Part shown: in pieces, positions 9,854-20,301 of the stretch | How positions within the stretch are numbered: position 1 is the first letter of the stretch | How the letters are laid out: every line of letters starts with the position of its first letter | Assembly: GCA_023416515.1 (NCBI GenBank) | Contig: JAEZHP010000051.1 | Location: 1-29,511 of the forward strand | DNA length: 29,511 bases | DNA from: Pseudomonadota bacterium | GTDB taxonomy: Bacteria > Pseudomonadota > Alphaproteobacteria > Sphingomonadales > Sphingomonadaceae | Direction of reading: 5' to 3' | Translations under genes and position numbers: made by a program | Notes under the pieces: model-generated | What the model saw: only the letters and a program-made list of their open reading frames with translations | Databases searched by the model: none | Told to the model about the DNA's origin: nothing

Positions 9854-10576
9854 TCAGAGTTCACCGCTGACGGTCAGCGCATATCCGGCAGGAGTCACCG
9901 CAAATCCGGCGGCGGTGAAGCGCGGCGCGAGCGTCGGGTCGGCGCCTCGCATCAGCACCTGCGCCTCGTAGCGGCCATCGCCGAACAGCTTGAGGTTGAG
10001 AGTCTCGGTCCCCGACTGGCTGACCAGCGGCAGCAGGAGCGCGCCGGCATCGCAGCGCGCGGCTCCAGTGAGGCCGCCGGGCAGAGCGATTCCGGCAATG
10101 TCCCCGGAAACCGCCGCGCGAACGGCGCCCGAGGCCCGCTGGCACTGGCCGTCGGCGAAATGGACGCTGACGTCGCCGAGGTCGACCTGGGTCAGCGGCA
10201 ACGGCCCGAGCGCGCCGGCGAGCTGGAGTCGCCCGTCGACATCGTCGAAGCCGAAGCCGCGGCGAGTGACCGTGACCGCGCCGTCGAAGGCGTCGGAGGC
10301 CGTCCCGGAGTCGCGCTCCATCGCGACCCGGGCCCTTCCCACCAGCAGGGGCAGCCCGCGAAGCCCGGCATGGACGTCGCCGATGCCCACGCTCCCATAT
10401 TGAGCCTCCTTGAGTGATCCGAGCCAGATGCTCCCGGCCACCTCACGCGCAGCGAGGCCGCGGGTGCTGAGCCCGAGCCAGTCGATGCCGAGCCGCATCG
10501 GAAGCAGTGCGAGCAGCGCTACGAGGAAAGCGAGAAGGAAGAACAGGGTCCGCCCGATGGGGAGCCGAAAGCGCAT
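9854..10576 (-). CDS. gspN: Type II secretion protein GspN
   Basis: 240 aa. One N-terminal membrane segment (about residues 8-28, TLFFLLAFLVALLALLPM) is followed by a periplasmic beta-rich domain containing the GspN-typical GLAAREVAGSIWLGSLKEAQYG and LPLLVGRARV stretches. Two cysteines (CQRASG and CDAGALLLP contexts) are about as far apart as expected for a disulphide. GspN is a non-essential inner-membrane accessory of some type II systems. The ATG at 10576 shares one base with the gspM stop (TGATG). Last gene of the block; it ends 52 bases before the in-frame region of the exported-protein gene. Confidence 0.85.
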   Translation of the reverse strand: MRFRLPIGRTLFFLLAFLVALLALLPMRLGIDWLGLSTRGLAAREVAGSIWLGSLKEAQYGSVGIGDVHAGLRGLPLLVGRARVAMERDSGTASDAFDGAVTVTRRGFGFDDVDGRLQLAGALGPLPLTQVDLGDVSVHFADGQCQRASGAVRAAVSGDIAGIALPGGLTGAARCDAGALLLPLVSQSGTETLNLKLFGDGRYEAQVLMRGADPTLAPRFTAAGFAVTPAGYALTVSGEL

Positions 10577-11073
10577 CAGCTGTCCCCCGAGCGAAGCACC
10601 GCCTCGACGGCGATGGTCTGGTCGGCATTCACTCGAGCGCTCATGCTCTCGACAACCACTCCGCGCTGCTCGAGCTGCGAGAGCCAGCCAAAAAAGGCCT
10701 GCGGGCGAGCGCTGACGACGCTGATGGTCGCCCGGGCCGCGCCGTCGGCCATCACGTTGAGATTGCTGAATCCTGCCTCGTTGCCCGCCTGGATCAGGAA
10801 GCCGTCGAGCGGTCTCGGCACCGGCTGGGCGCCGGCCGGCCGCGCCCCGAGCTGCCGAAGAGCCGCCGCATCGGCTCGCGCCTTGCCCAACTCGGCGACC
10901 GCGGCGTCGAGCCTCTGCTCGGCATTGGCGCGCGCGTCGTTCAGCGGGCGGATGATCAGCAGCCAGACGAGGAGCAGGACGAGCAGCGCCGCCATGACGA
11001 GCAGCAGCCCCTTCTCGCGAGCGCTTCGCACATCCCACCAGCCGGGCCTCTTGGGGATCGCCACTTTCGCCAT
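10576..11073 (-). CDS. gspM: Type II secretion protein GspM
   Basis: 165 aa. Short cytosolic N-terminus (MAKVAIPKRPGWWDVRSARE), one membrane helix (about residues 23-42), then a coiled segment with Ala/Glu/Arg heptads (50-75) and a small ferredoxin-like periplasmic domain including SVVSARPQAFFGWLSQLEQ and an ending EAVLRSGDS. This is the standard GspM layout; GspM pairs with GspL in the inner-membrane platform. The start is fixed by the overlap of ATG with the gspL stop (TGATG at 11073). The frame is open much further upstream, but that part is the shadow of gspL. Confidence 0.87.
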   Translation of the reverse strand: MAKVAIPKRPGWWDVRSAREKGLLLVMAALLVLLLVWLLIIRPLNDARANAEQRLDAAVAELGKARADAAALRQLGARPAGAQPVPRPLDGFLIQAGNEAGFSNLNVMADGAARATISVVSARPQAFFGWLSQLEQRGVVVESMSARVNADQTIAVEAVLRSGDS

Positions 11074-12116
11074 CACGGCCGCCTGATCGTCATCTGGAGA
11101 GCGGAGCGTCCGCCCATGTCGGTCGGAAGCGCGCCAACCGCCTGCAATCCCCGCGCCTCGATGCGCCCGCGCACCAGGTCCATCGTGGCCGGCGTGTCGG
11201 CGAGAAGGCTGGCGCGCAAGGTCCCATCGGGCTGATACACCACCTGAGTCAGGGTGACGTTCGGTGTATCGCGCACCGCCTCGAATAGAACGCCGGCGAT
11301 CGGCGCATAAGCGAGCCTGACCGAGCCCGGAGTCGCGCGGCGAAGCTCGGTGGCCTCCGCCTGCACCCGGTCGGCGGCGAAGGTCGTGCGCATGATGGTG
11401 ACGAGCTGGATCGCGAGGCTCAGCAACAGCAGCACGACGGCGAGCGCGGCCATCCGCCGAATGCGGGGCCAGTCGAGCGCCCATTCGCGGCGCCTGGCAA
11501 ACACGCCCTGGCGGAGGTTGATGACCGGCGCTGCGAGGGCCGGCCCGAGGCCCGCCTCGCGCTCGGAATCGTCGATGTCGGTGACCGGCGCGCCTCCGAC
11601 CAGCACGGCCGCAAGCTCGTCCTCGATGCTGAACGCTCGTGCGACCCCGCGATAATCGGGCACGTCTCCGCCGGCATAGCGGACCAACCCCTCGCCCGGC
11701 GCCAGCAGCAGGAGGGGCGCCGGAAGGATGATCTCAGGCTCCACCCCCACAGCCCGCGCCGAAGCGATCCACGCGGCCATCCGCGCTGCGGGCACCACCG
11801 CCACGCAAGTAAGCCCGCGCTCGACCCGCCCGGCAGCGATATGGAGGTCGTTGACCGGCTCGGTCGCCTCGTCGGCGATACGAAGCCGCGCCGCCGCCGC
11901 GGCCTGGACCGCCGTCAGATTCTCCGCCAGGTCGGCCCAGTGCAGGGCGACATCGGTCCCCGGGACCGCAAGCACCACGCGCACCCACGGCCGCGCCTCG
12001 GGAAGCTCCGCGACCTCGTCGCCGCGTCCGACGACCGCGCCGCCCGATACCAGCCGCCAACGGCGTGGCACCCCGGCCGCGTCGGCAAACATCAGAAGAG
12101 TGTCCTCGACGCTCAC
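11073..12116 (-). CDS. gspL: Type II secretion protein GspL
   Basis: 347 aa from a GTG start (an ATG at codon 9 is an alternative). The cytosolic actin-like domain (residues 1 to about 200) contains the GspL-typical LPEARPWVRVVLAVPGTDVALHW region and VAVVPAARMAAW. A membrane helix lies near 221-242 (ALAVVLLLLSLAIQLVTI), and a periplasmic domain ends the protein (QVVYQPDGTLRASL, LQMTIRRP). GspL links the ATPase GspE to GspM. Only 30 bases separate it from gspG, where gspH, I, J and K would stand in the classical order. Confidence 0.88.
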   Translation of the reverse strand: MSVEDTLLMFADAAGVPRRWRLVSGGAVVGRGDEVAELPEARPWVRVVLAVPGTDVALHWADLAENLTAVQAAAAARLRIADEATEPVNDLHIAAGRVERGLTCVAVVPAARMAAWIASARAVGVEPEIILPAPLLLLAPGEGLVRYAGGDVPDYRGVARAFSIEDELAAVLVGGAPVTDIDDSEREAGLGPALAAPVINLRQGVFARRREWALDWPRIRRMAALAVVLLLLSLAIQLVTIMRTTFAADRVQAEATELRRATPGSVRLAYAPIAGVLFEAVRDTPNVTLTQVVYQPDGTLRASLLADTPATMDLVRGRIEARGLQAVGALPTDMGGRSALQMTIRRP

Positions 12117-12146
12117 GACTGCTTTGTCCGCCCCCTCACGCGCCGA

Positions 12147-12647
12147 TCAATTGGTGATGTCGGCATTCTCGCCGCTACCGCCCTCGCGCTTGTCGGCGCC
12201 GAGCGACGCGATCCGGAACGGCGCTCCGTTCGGGCCGGGCGAGACATAGACGTAGGGACTGTTCCAGGGGTCGTTCGGCAGCCGCCGGACATAATTGGGC
12301 GAGAGCACGGCAAGGCCTTCGTCCGTCGTCGGGTAGCGCAGGTTCTCGAGCCGATACATCTCGATCGCCTGCTCGAGCGTCGACAGGTCCGCCTGGACCC
12401 GGGTCCGCGCCGCCCGGTCCGTCGCCGGCAGCACGTTGATGATCACCACCGTGGCGAGAAGCCCGATGATGACGAGCACCACCATCATCTCGACAAGGGT
12501 GAAGCCTTCTTCGCGCTTCTTCCTGCGTCCCTTCCTCGTCATCGCCGCGAGAGCGGGGATCCAACTGCCTTTCCGGCACCGGGGTGAGAAGGAAGCTGGA
12601 TTCCCGCCTTTGAGGGAATGACGAAGGGTCTTCCGTTCGAACTTCAT
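12147..12647 (-). CDS. gspG: Major pseudopilin GspG with a repeat-derived leader
   Basis: 166 aa from the ATG at 12647, which overlaps the gspF stop (ATGA). The type IV prepilin signature EEG|FTLVEMMVVLVIIGLLA starts at residue 46; cleavage by GspO after Gly48 leaves a mature protein of 118 aa. The C-terminal region has the family's DPWNSPYVYVSPG and the SLGADKREGGSGENADI loop that binds calcium in characterised GspG proteins, but stops right after ADITN without the usual Trp. The leader is very long: residues about 9-37 are the translation of an 85-bp palindromic repeat. A second ATG at 12542, supplied by the repeat itself, would give a 13-residue leader (MTRKGRRKKREEG), nearer the usual length, but without a clear ribosome site. 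Which start is used cannot be settled by eye. Confidence 0.88.
   Translation of the reverse strand: MKFERKTLRHSLKGGNPASFSPRCRKGSWIPALAAMTRKGRRKKREEGFTLVEMMVVLVIIGLLATVVIINVLPATDRAARTRVQADLSTLEQAIEMYRLENLRYPTTDEGLAVLSPNYVRRLPNDPWNSPYVYVSPGPNGAPFRIASLGADKREGGSGENADITN
12538..12622 (-). repeat. GTCAT...ATGAC palindromic repeat inside the gspG leader
   Basis: 85 bp with inverted ends GTCATTCCCTC / GCGGCGATGAC on the minus strand and internal GGGAATCCAGC / TTGGATCCCCGC arms. It belongs to the same family as 20205-20294 and resembles in form 27567-27679. The frame stays open through it (GGNPASF ... GSWIPALAAMT). It lies entirely between the gspF-coupled start and the prepilin cleavage site. Confidence 0.9.
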
Positions 12648-13871
12648 ACCTGACCCATTCCGCTTGCGAGGGTGTCGAGCTGGAGGATCGGAAGCAGGAT
12701 CGACAACACGATCACGGCCACGACGACCCCCATGACGATGATGATCGCGGGTTCGAGAAGCGCCAGCGCCGTCGCGGTGAAGCTGTCGAATTCGCGTTCC
12801 AGATAGTCGGCCGCTCGCTCGAGCATGACGTCGAGCTTGCCGGACGCCTCGCCCGACGCGGTAAGGTAGACGAGCAAGGGCGGGAACACCCCCGCCCGCT
12901 TGAGCGCGCCGGACAGGCTTCCGCCGGTGCGCACCGTTTCGGCGATGTCGGCCGACGCCTGGCGAAGCACCCGGTTATGGACCGTCTGGGTGGTCAGCCT
13001 GAGGCCTTCCAGCAGGGGCAGCCGGCTCGCGATCATCGTCGACAAGGTCCGCGCCAGCCGCGCCGCGTGGAGGTCGCGCTGAAGCCGCCCGAGCAGCGGC
13101 AGCCGAAGCAGGAACCGGTCGAAGGTCAGCCGGATACTCTCTTCCCGAAGCGCCCTCCCCGACACGAAGACGGAAAGCGCCAGGCCGATCAGCAGAAGCC
13201 ACCAATAGCTCGCCAGGAAGTTGGAAACTCCGATCACCGCCCGGGTCAGCCAGGGCAGCTCCTGCCCCACGTCCTGGAACTGCTCCACGACCTTGGGCAC
13301 GACGTAGATCATCAGTGCGAACACCACGAACACCGCGACGATCGAGAGCACCACCGGATAGGCGAGCGCCGACATGATCTTGCCGCGCACCTGCGCCTGC
13401 CGCTCGAGCAGGTCGGCGAGCCGCTCGAGGATCGGCGGCAGGGTGCCCGAGCTTTCGCCCGCCGACACCATCGCCCGGTAGAGCGGCGGGAAACTTTTGG
13501 GCTCCCGGGCCATCGCGTCAGCAAGCCGCCGTCCTTCAAGGACCCCGGCGTGAACGTTGCCGAGGATGGTTCGCACTTCCTCGCGCTCCGACTGGCGCGA
13601 CACGGTTCGAAGCGCCTCCTCGAGCGGCGACACCTGGGCAAGCGTCGCCAGCTGCCGAGTGAACAAGGTGAGCTGCTTGTTGGTGAGCTTCTTGCGCTGG
13701 ATGAGCCCGCGCGAAAGCAGTGGGGGCGCCGCATCGCCGGCGGCCGCCGCCTCGACCTTGACCACATAGAGCCGCCGTGCCGCGAGCTGTGCCTTGGCGA
13801 GCTCGGGGCTGTCGGCATGGACCCGCCCGCGCCGCTCGCGCCCGGCCGGGTCGACTCCCAGATAGGCGTAA

Positions 13872-13879
<8 letters not shown>
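12644..13879 (-). CDS. gspF: Type II secretion inner-membrane protein GspF
   Basis: 411 aa from a GTG at 13879, preferred over the in-frame ATG at 13903 because AGGAGG stands 5 bases before it and the product then begins PDYAYLGVDPAGRERRG, the usual GspF N-terminus. Two T2SSF domains are visible: QLATLAQVSPLEEALRTVSR near residue 85 and ARLARTLSTMIASRLPLLEG near 275. Three membrane regions lie near 165-185, 215-235 and 375-400, the last close to the C-terminus (IIIVMGVVVAVIVLSILLP). GspF is the polytopic platform protein that contacts the ATPase GspE. The start overlaps the gspE stop by 8 bases and the stop overlaps the gspG ATG. Confidence 0.93.
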
Positions 13880-15391
<1,512 letters not shown>

Positions 15392-15395
<4 letters not shown>

Positions 15396-17647
15396 TGCCG
15401 CCGCCCTCGCCTCCGCGGCGAGTCGGTCGGCATCGGCACTTCCGCCTGGGCCGGCGCGGGCAGCACCGGAGCGGAAGCCTCGGGACCGCCGACGTTGGGC
15501 AGCAGCCTCGGATCGACCAGGATACCGGTCGGCGCCAGCTCCGGCGGCGCGGACGGGGCGACGGTCCCGAGATAATCTCGGACCAGCTCGTCGATGGTCG
15601 GCTCGCGGGTCGGGTTGATCGCGAGCTGCTGGTCGCGGACATAATCATAGCGCCGGGCCGCGATCGCCCGGGCGTCCGCCGCCGAGCGAAGAATGGTCGG
15701 ACGGATGAAGATCATCAGGTTTGTCTTCGCCCGCGCCCGTCCGCGGGAGCGGAACAGGTTGCCGATGATCGGGATGTCGCCGAGCAGCGGGATCCGCTCG
15801 ATCGTCCGCCGCTCATTGTCGTCGAGAAGCCCGCCGATTCCGACGATCTCGCCTTCGTCGACGGTGATCGTGTTCTCGATCTCGCGCTTGTTGAGGATGA
15901 GGTCCTGGAAGCTCGACGACACCGGCCCCGCGATCGAGCTCACCTCGACCCGAAGGTCCATCTTGATCGAGCCGCCGGCGTTGATCTGCGGCCGAACCTG
16001 AAGCGTGATCCCGACATTCTGCCGCTGCACGGTCCGGAAGGCGTTGTCGAAATTCGGGCTCAGCGCCTCGCCGGTCGTGATCGGAATTTCCTGGCCGACC
16101 AGGATTCGCGCTTCCTGATTGTCGAGAGTCATGATCGACGGGGTCGACAGGATGTTGGAGCGGTTGTCCGAGCGGACCGCGTTGATGATCGATCCGAACA
16201 GCGCATCGCCGGCGCGGATGCCGAGGCCGGCTACCCCGCCGGTGATCCCGGACAGGGCGTTGGCGGCGTTTCGGATCAATTCGTCGCTGACCCCCGGAGC
16301 GTCGTCATTGTCGATGTCGCCGTCGCCGTCGGTGTCGGTGCGCTGGCCGACGCCGAGCTGGGTCGCCGCCGCCGCGCTCGCGATGGTGCCGAGATTGGGC
16401 TGGAGCCCGGAATAATTGGTGATGCCGAACGGGATCGCCGATCCGTTGAGCCCGGCGAGGAACAGGCGGACACCGATCTGCTGCGCCGCCTGGTCAGAAA
16501 TCTCGACGATGATGGCCTCAACCAGCACCTGCTCGCGGCGGACGTCCAGCTGGCGGACGACCTCGCTCAGCATGCGCTGAACGTCTTGGGTGGCCGAGAT
16601 GACGATTGCGTTGGCGCCCTCGAACCGGGTCACCACCGCGTTGCGGTAGGCGGGCGGAAGCTCGGCCTGCGACGCGGAAGGCCCTCCCGTGGGCGCCTGC
16701 TGCTGGGGAGTCGTCTGCACCCGCGTGTTGGCCTGGAGCGTCCCGCCGCCCATCCGGCCCGAAGTGTCGGCGCCCGCCGTGCCGCTATTGGCGAAACGGC
16801 TGTTCTGGAGCGGCTGCGAATAGGTGGGGGTCTGGCCGAGCAGGGTTTGCAGCACCGGCAGCAACTGCGCCGCGTCGGCATGTTCGAGGAACACCACGCG
16901 CACGTCGGTGCCTCGGGCGGCGCGCTGGTCGAGTTCCGCTGCGACCGTGGCGAGCCGGGCCAGCGTCTGGGCATCGCCGCGAAGGGCGATCGAATTGGCG
17001 CTGTCGATCGGAACCACCGACACGCCTTCCGGCGCAAGGGAGCTCAGTGCGGCCGCAAGCTCGCGCGGGCCGATATTCTCGACTCCGATGACCCGGGTCG
17101 AGCTCCGGTCGACGCCGACGTCGATCTGCGCCAGCACCTGGCGCACGCGCCGGACATTGTCGGCGAAGTCGGACACGACGATCGAGCTTCGGCTGGCGGT
17201 GATCGACCCGTTCGAGCTGACCAACGGCCGAAGCGTTTCGACCGCCGAGCCCGGCTCGATATTCCGAACCCGGAAGATCTCGGTGACGAAGCCGCTCGCG
17301 GAGCGCCGTGCCGAGCCGCCGACCGGGGCTGACGAAGCAGCGCCCGCGGCCGGCTGGATTCGAAGAGCGCCGCCTGCGGCCGGCACCGCGACATAGCCGT
17401 TGGCGCGCAAGGTCGACAGGAACAGCTCGAAATATTCGGAGCGAGACAGCGGCCGCTCGGTGACCACGGACACCCGCCCCTGCACCTGCGGATCGATGAT
17501 GAAAGTGCGCCCGGTGACCCGGGCCGCGTCCTGGATGAAGGCGCGGATGTCCGCGTCGCGCAGGTTCAGGACATATTGCGCTTGGGCCGGGCTCGCGAAG
17601 GCGATCGGCGCGCCGGCCAGCATGAGGGCGATAAGGATACGCTTCAC
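15392..17647 (-). CDS. gspD: Type II secretion outer-membrane secretin GspD
   Basis: 751 aa from a GTG start at 17647 that overlaps the gspC stop. Signal peptide (KRILIALMLAGAPIAFASPAQA), N0 domain (YVLNLRDADIRAFIQDAARV), three secretin-N repeats with RVRNIEPGSAVETLRPL and NAVVTRFEGANAIVISA, then the secretin core with VPLLGDIPIIGNLFRSR-like ending (IPLLGDIPIIGNLFR) and FIRPTILR. The tail after about 690 is Pro/Ala-rich and ends RRRGRRQ; no pilotin-binding S domain is recognisable. Residues 438-449 (DTDGDGDIDNDD) form an EF-hand-like acidic loop between the N3 region and the core. The open frame continues to 19192 but that part shadows gspC and gspO. Confidence 0.94.
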
Positions 17648-18306
17648 TGATTCACTCTCATCGGCTGCGTCATGTTGGACGTCTGCATGGGCGGCGGCGG
17701 AGCTGCGGCCGGCGGCGCGCGCACCACCGGCACCGGCTGAGGCGGGGTCATCATCGGGTTCTGCTGCGGGGCCGGAGCGCCGGGCGCCGCTGGCGCGGTC
17801 GACTGATCGAGGAACAATTGCTCGGGCGTGCCGCCCCGAGTCACCGTGATATGATCGAAGGCTACGGCGCTGAGCACCACGCCTGGAATGATCTCCTCGC
17901 CGACGCGATAGCTCGTCTGGCGGCCGTCCGGAGTCCCGATGATCGCGCTTCCGCGGCCCGTCGCTCGATCTTCGAGCGTGCCGAACAGGCGGATGTCGAG
18001 AGCGGTCACAGTCACTGGAGCGGCTGCGGCTCCGGGGGTCTGTCGGAAGAAGGGATCGAAGGTGGCAAGGGTGCCGACGCTCTGCTGGAGCGGGGTGGCG
18101 GTGTTGAGCGCCCGATATTCGCCGACCGGTCCCAGCGGCGTCAGGACCGCCCAGAACAGGCGCGCGGCCTGCACCGCGACGAGCACGAGCAGAAGCAACT
18201 CGCCGGCCGAATAGACGGTCAGGCGCGGCATGCGGGCGAGGAGACGCTCCGCGCGCGGGTTCAGGGCCACCGCCATGAAACTTGCTTCGAATCCCCTCCC
18301 GGCCAT
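17644..18306 (-). CDS. gspC: Type II secretion protein GspC
   Basis: 220 aa. One membrane helix (about residues 34-55, AGELLLLVLVAVQAARLFWAVL), a linker, then the homology region (LDIRLFGTLEDRATGRGSAIIGTPDGRQTSYRVGEEIIPGVVLSAVAFDHITVTRGG in outline, about 102-160), which in GspC binds the secretin N0 domain. The tail is Pro/Ala/Met-rich with no PDZ domain. The start is uncertain: the ATG at 18306 has no ribosome site, while an ATG at 18276 (MAVALNPRAERLL) has GGAGGGG rather far upstream. First gene of the gsp operon; its stop overlaps the gspD GTG. Confidence 0.87.
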   Translation of the reverse strand: MAGRGFEASFMAVALNPRAERLLARMPRLTVYSAGELLLLVLVAVQAARLFWAVLTPLGPVGEYRALNTATPLQQSVGTLATFDPFFRQTPGAAAAPVTVTALDIRLFGTLEDRATGRGSAIIGTPDGRQTSYRVGEEIIPGVVLSAVAFDHITVTRGGTPEQLFLDQSTAPAAPGAPAPQQNPMMTPPQPVPVVRAPPAAAPPPPMQTSNMTQPMRVNQ

Positions 18307-18505
18307 GCGTGCCAGCTAGGCGCGGCATGTGATGCATTTGCGACGGAGAGTGGAAAGCCGAGTGACTGCCGCCCCCTACCCGCTCTTGGGCGCGGGACGG
18401 CTGCAGCGCCCCCGAGCGCCCGCCTCCATCGCCTTGAGGTGTCACAGGTTCTGAGCGGAGTCGCAAGCCGGAAAGCGGCGCGGTCGCGGAGGTTCGGAGA
18501 AGGTC

Positions 18506-18534
18506 GGGCGGCGCCTCTAGGGAAAACGCCGCCC
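18506..18534 (-). terminator. Strong hairpin after gspO, probable terminator or attenuator
   Basis: Perfect 8-bp GC stem (GGGCGGCG / CGCCGCCC, 18506-18513 and 18527-18534) with a 13-base loop, 9 bases after the gspO stop. No T-run follows, so termination would be Rho-dependent or partial. The remaining bases up to gspC (18307-18505) must carry the gspC promoter, but no clear motif is visible. Confidence 0.45.
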
Positions 18535-18543
18535 TTGGAAAAT

Positions 18544-19332
18544 CTATAGCATATAAAGATGGATGGAGGCTGAACTGTTGCCGGCGGCGATGATCCATAA
18601 AGGCCAGGCCGCGACCGCCATCAGCGAGCCGAGGGGAAGCCGTGTCGTCGCCCCGACCTGCTCGCCGCGCAGCGCCATCGCCAGCGCCGCAACCAGGCCC
18701 ACCATTCCGGCCCCGAGCAGCACGAACGGCAATTGCAGCACGCCCAGCCAGGCGCCGATTCCGGCGAGCAGCTTGGGGTCGCCCCCACCCATCCCCTCGC
18801 GGCCCCGCGCCGCCCGGTAGAGCAAGGCGAGGAGCGCCAGTCCGACACCTCCCGCGAGCGCTCCCAGGGCACGGTCGAGCAATGGCGGTCCGAAGCCTGC
18901 CCAGCCGGCGAGAAGCCCCAGCGGCACCAGAGGCAGCGTCAGCGCATCCGGCAGCCACTGCTCCTCCGCATCGATGGCGGCGACCGCGAGCAGCCACCAG
19001 CCGAACCCCGCGGTCACCAGCGCCAGCGGAAGCGGGTGCGCCAATACCGCAACCGCGCCGATCAATGCGCCTGCCAGCTCTATCGCCAGATGCTTCGGAT
19101 CGATCCGAGCCCCGCAGCGCCGGCATCGGCCGCTCTGGACGAGATAGGAGAGCACAGGCACGAGCTCTTGGGGCCGAAGCACCTCCCCGCACGAATCGCA
19201 GCGCGACCGCCCCCCGACCACGCTCTCCCCACGCGGCCAGCGGATCACCAGCGCCGCGACAAAGCTGCCGACGATCGCGCCGAGCACCGCCGCGGCGAGG
19301 GCGATCAAGGGGAGCGGCAGCGGGACAGTCAC
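18544..19332 (-). CDS. gspO: Prepilin peptidase / N-methyltransferase GspO
   Basis: 262 aa from a GTG start. The cytosolic N-terminal domain carries two zinc CxxC pairs (Cys45/Cys48 and Cys70/Cys73), as in methylating prepilin peptidases. Several membrane helices follow. The two catalytic aspartates of the A24 family are at Asp121 (AAIDAEEQWLPD) and Asp185 in the GGGDPKLL motif. It cleaves the leader of GspG and other pseudopilins and methylates the new N-terminus. It stands 13 bases after the CoA-ester lyase gene, so it is probably co-transcribed with the leucine genes rather than with gspC, from which a hairpin separates it. Confidence 0.95.
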   Translation of the reverse strand: MTVPLPLPLIALAAAVLGAIVGSFVAALVIRWPRGESVVGGRSRCDSCGEVLRPQELVPVLSYLVQSGRCRRCGARIDPKHLAIELAGALIGAVAVLAHPLPLALVTAGFGWWLLAVAAIDAEEQWLPDALTLPLVPLGLLAGWAGFGPPLLDRALGALAGGVGLALLALLYRAARGREGMGGGDPKLLAGIGAWLGVLQLPFVLLGAGMVGLVAALAMALRGEQVGATTRLPLGSLMAVAAWPLWIIAAGNSSASIHLYML

Positions 19333-19345
19333 CGGGGTCTCGGGC

Positions 19346-20188
19346 TCACCGCCCGGCGGAGTCCAGGATTCGACGGGCCTGAACCAGATGGGGCCGGTCG
19401 ATCATCCTGCCGTCGAGCGACAAGGCCCCTGCCCCGGGGTTGGCGTCGAACGCCGCGACCACTGCCCGGGCGTGAGCGATCTCGCCCTCGCTTGGCGTGA
19501 AGGCGTCGTTGATCACCGGCACCTGCGCCGGGTGGATCGCCATCATGCCGGTGAAGCCGTCCCGACGCGCACGGGCGGCGTAAGCTGCGAGTCCCTCCAC
19601 GTCCTTGAAGTTGGGATAGACTGTCTCGATCGGTGCAACGCCCGCGGCGGCCGCGCCGAACAGGCATAGCGAGCGGGCAATCTCGTAGGGCGCGGTGAAG
19701 CTTCCATCCTCCTCGCGGCTCGTCGCGGCCCCTATCGCCGCCGGAAGATCCTCCGCGCCCCAGGTGAGACCGGCGAGCCGCTTGGCGCCGCCATAGGAGC
19801 CAAGGCCGAAGATCGCCGCCGGAGTTTCCGTAGCGATCGCAAGGATCTGGGCCGACACGTTGCCATGGCTCGTCAGCCGCCGCGCAAGCTCGTCGACGTC
19901 GCGCCCACCCTCGGCCTTGGGAAGGACGATGCCGTGCGGATGAGCGCCCGCCACGGCTTCGAGGTCGCGCTCGTTCTCGGGGCTGTCGAGCGGGTTCACC
20001 CGAACGAAGATCTGGTTGCCGCCGACTGCTCGAAGGAAGTCGGCGACGTGACGCCGAGCCTCCGGCTTGCGTTCGAGCGCCACCGCGTCCTCGAGGTCTA
20101 GGATCAGCGCGTCCGCCCCGGCCGCGAAGGCCTTTTGCATCCGGTCCGGCCGGTCCCCCGGAACGAACAGCAAGCTGCGCAATCTCAC
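19346..20188 (-). CDS. CitE-like (HpcH/HpaI) CoA-ester lyase
   Basis: 280 aa from a GTG start with a GGGGGGA run upstream. Family features: RSLLFVPGDRPDRMQKA at the N-terminus, ALILDLEDAVALERKPEAR, the metal-binding Glu in AIATETPAAIFGL, WGAEDLPAAIG, and GMMAIHPAQVPVINDAFTPS near the end. Members cleave or form malyl-CoA, beta-methylmalyl-CoA or citramalyl-CoA with Mg2+; the exact substrate cannot be read from sequence. It is not an HMG-CoA lyase family protein (no TIM-barrel HMGL motif). With the MaoC hydratase gene upstream it makes a hydratase-lyase pair of the kind seen in methylmalyl/citramalyl-CoA metabolism. gspO follows after 13 bases. Confidence 0.88.
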   Translation of the reverse strand: MRLRSLLFVPGDRPDRMQKAFAAGADALILDLEDAVALERKPEARRHVADFLRAVGGNQIFVRVNPLDSPENERDLEAVAGAHPHGIVLPKAEGGRDVDELARRLTSHGNVSAQILAIATETPAAIFGLGSYGGAKRLAGLTWGAEDLPAAIGAATSREEDGSFTAPYEIARSLCLFGAAAAGVAPIETVYPNFKDVEGLAAYAARARRDGFTGMMAIHPAQVPVINDAFTPSEGEIAHARAVVAAFDANPGAGALSLDGRMIDRPHLVQARRILDSAGR

Positions 20189-20204
20189 CGCGACGTCCCC
20201 CCGC

Positions 20205-20294
20205 TGTCATCCCCGCGAAAGCGGGGATCCAGCTTCCTTGTTGCCGAGGCGCTGGAAGAAGAAAAGCTGGATTCCCGCTTTCGCGGGAATGACA
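20205..20294. repeat. TGTCAT...ATGACA palindromic repeat
   Basis: Inverted arms of about 31 bp, starting TGTCATCCCCGCGAAAGCGG and ending CCGCTTTCGCGGGAATGACA, with two mismatches around a 28-base centre. It lies between the MaoC gene (ends 20302) and the lyase start (20188), so both genes are probably still co-transcribed through a strong RNA hairpin. Same family as the copy in gspG. Confidence 0.92.
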
Positions 20295-20301
20295 TGGATT
20301 G

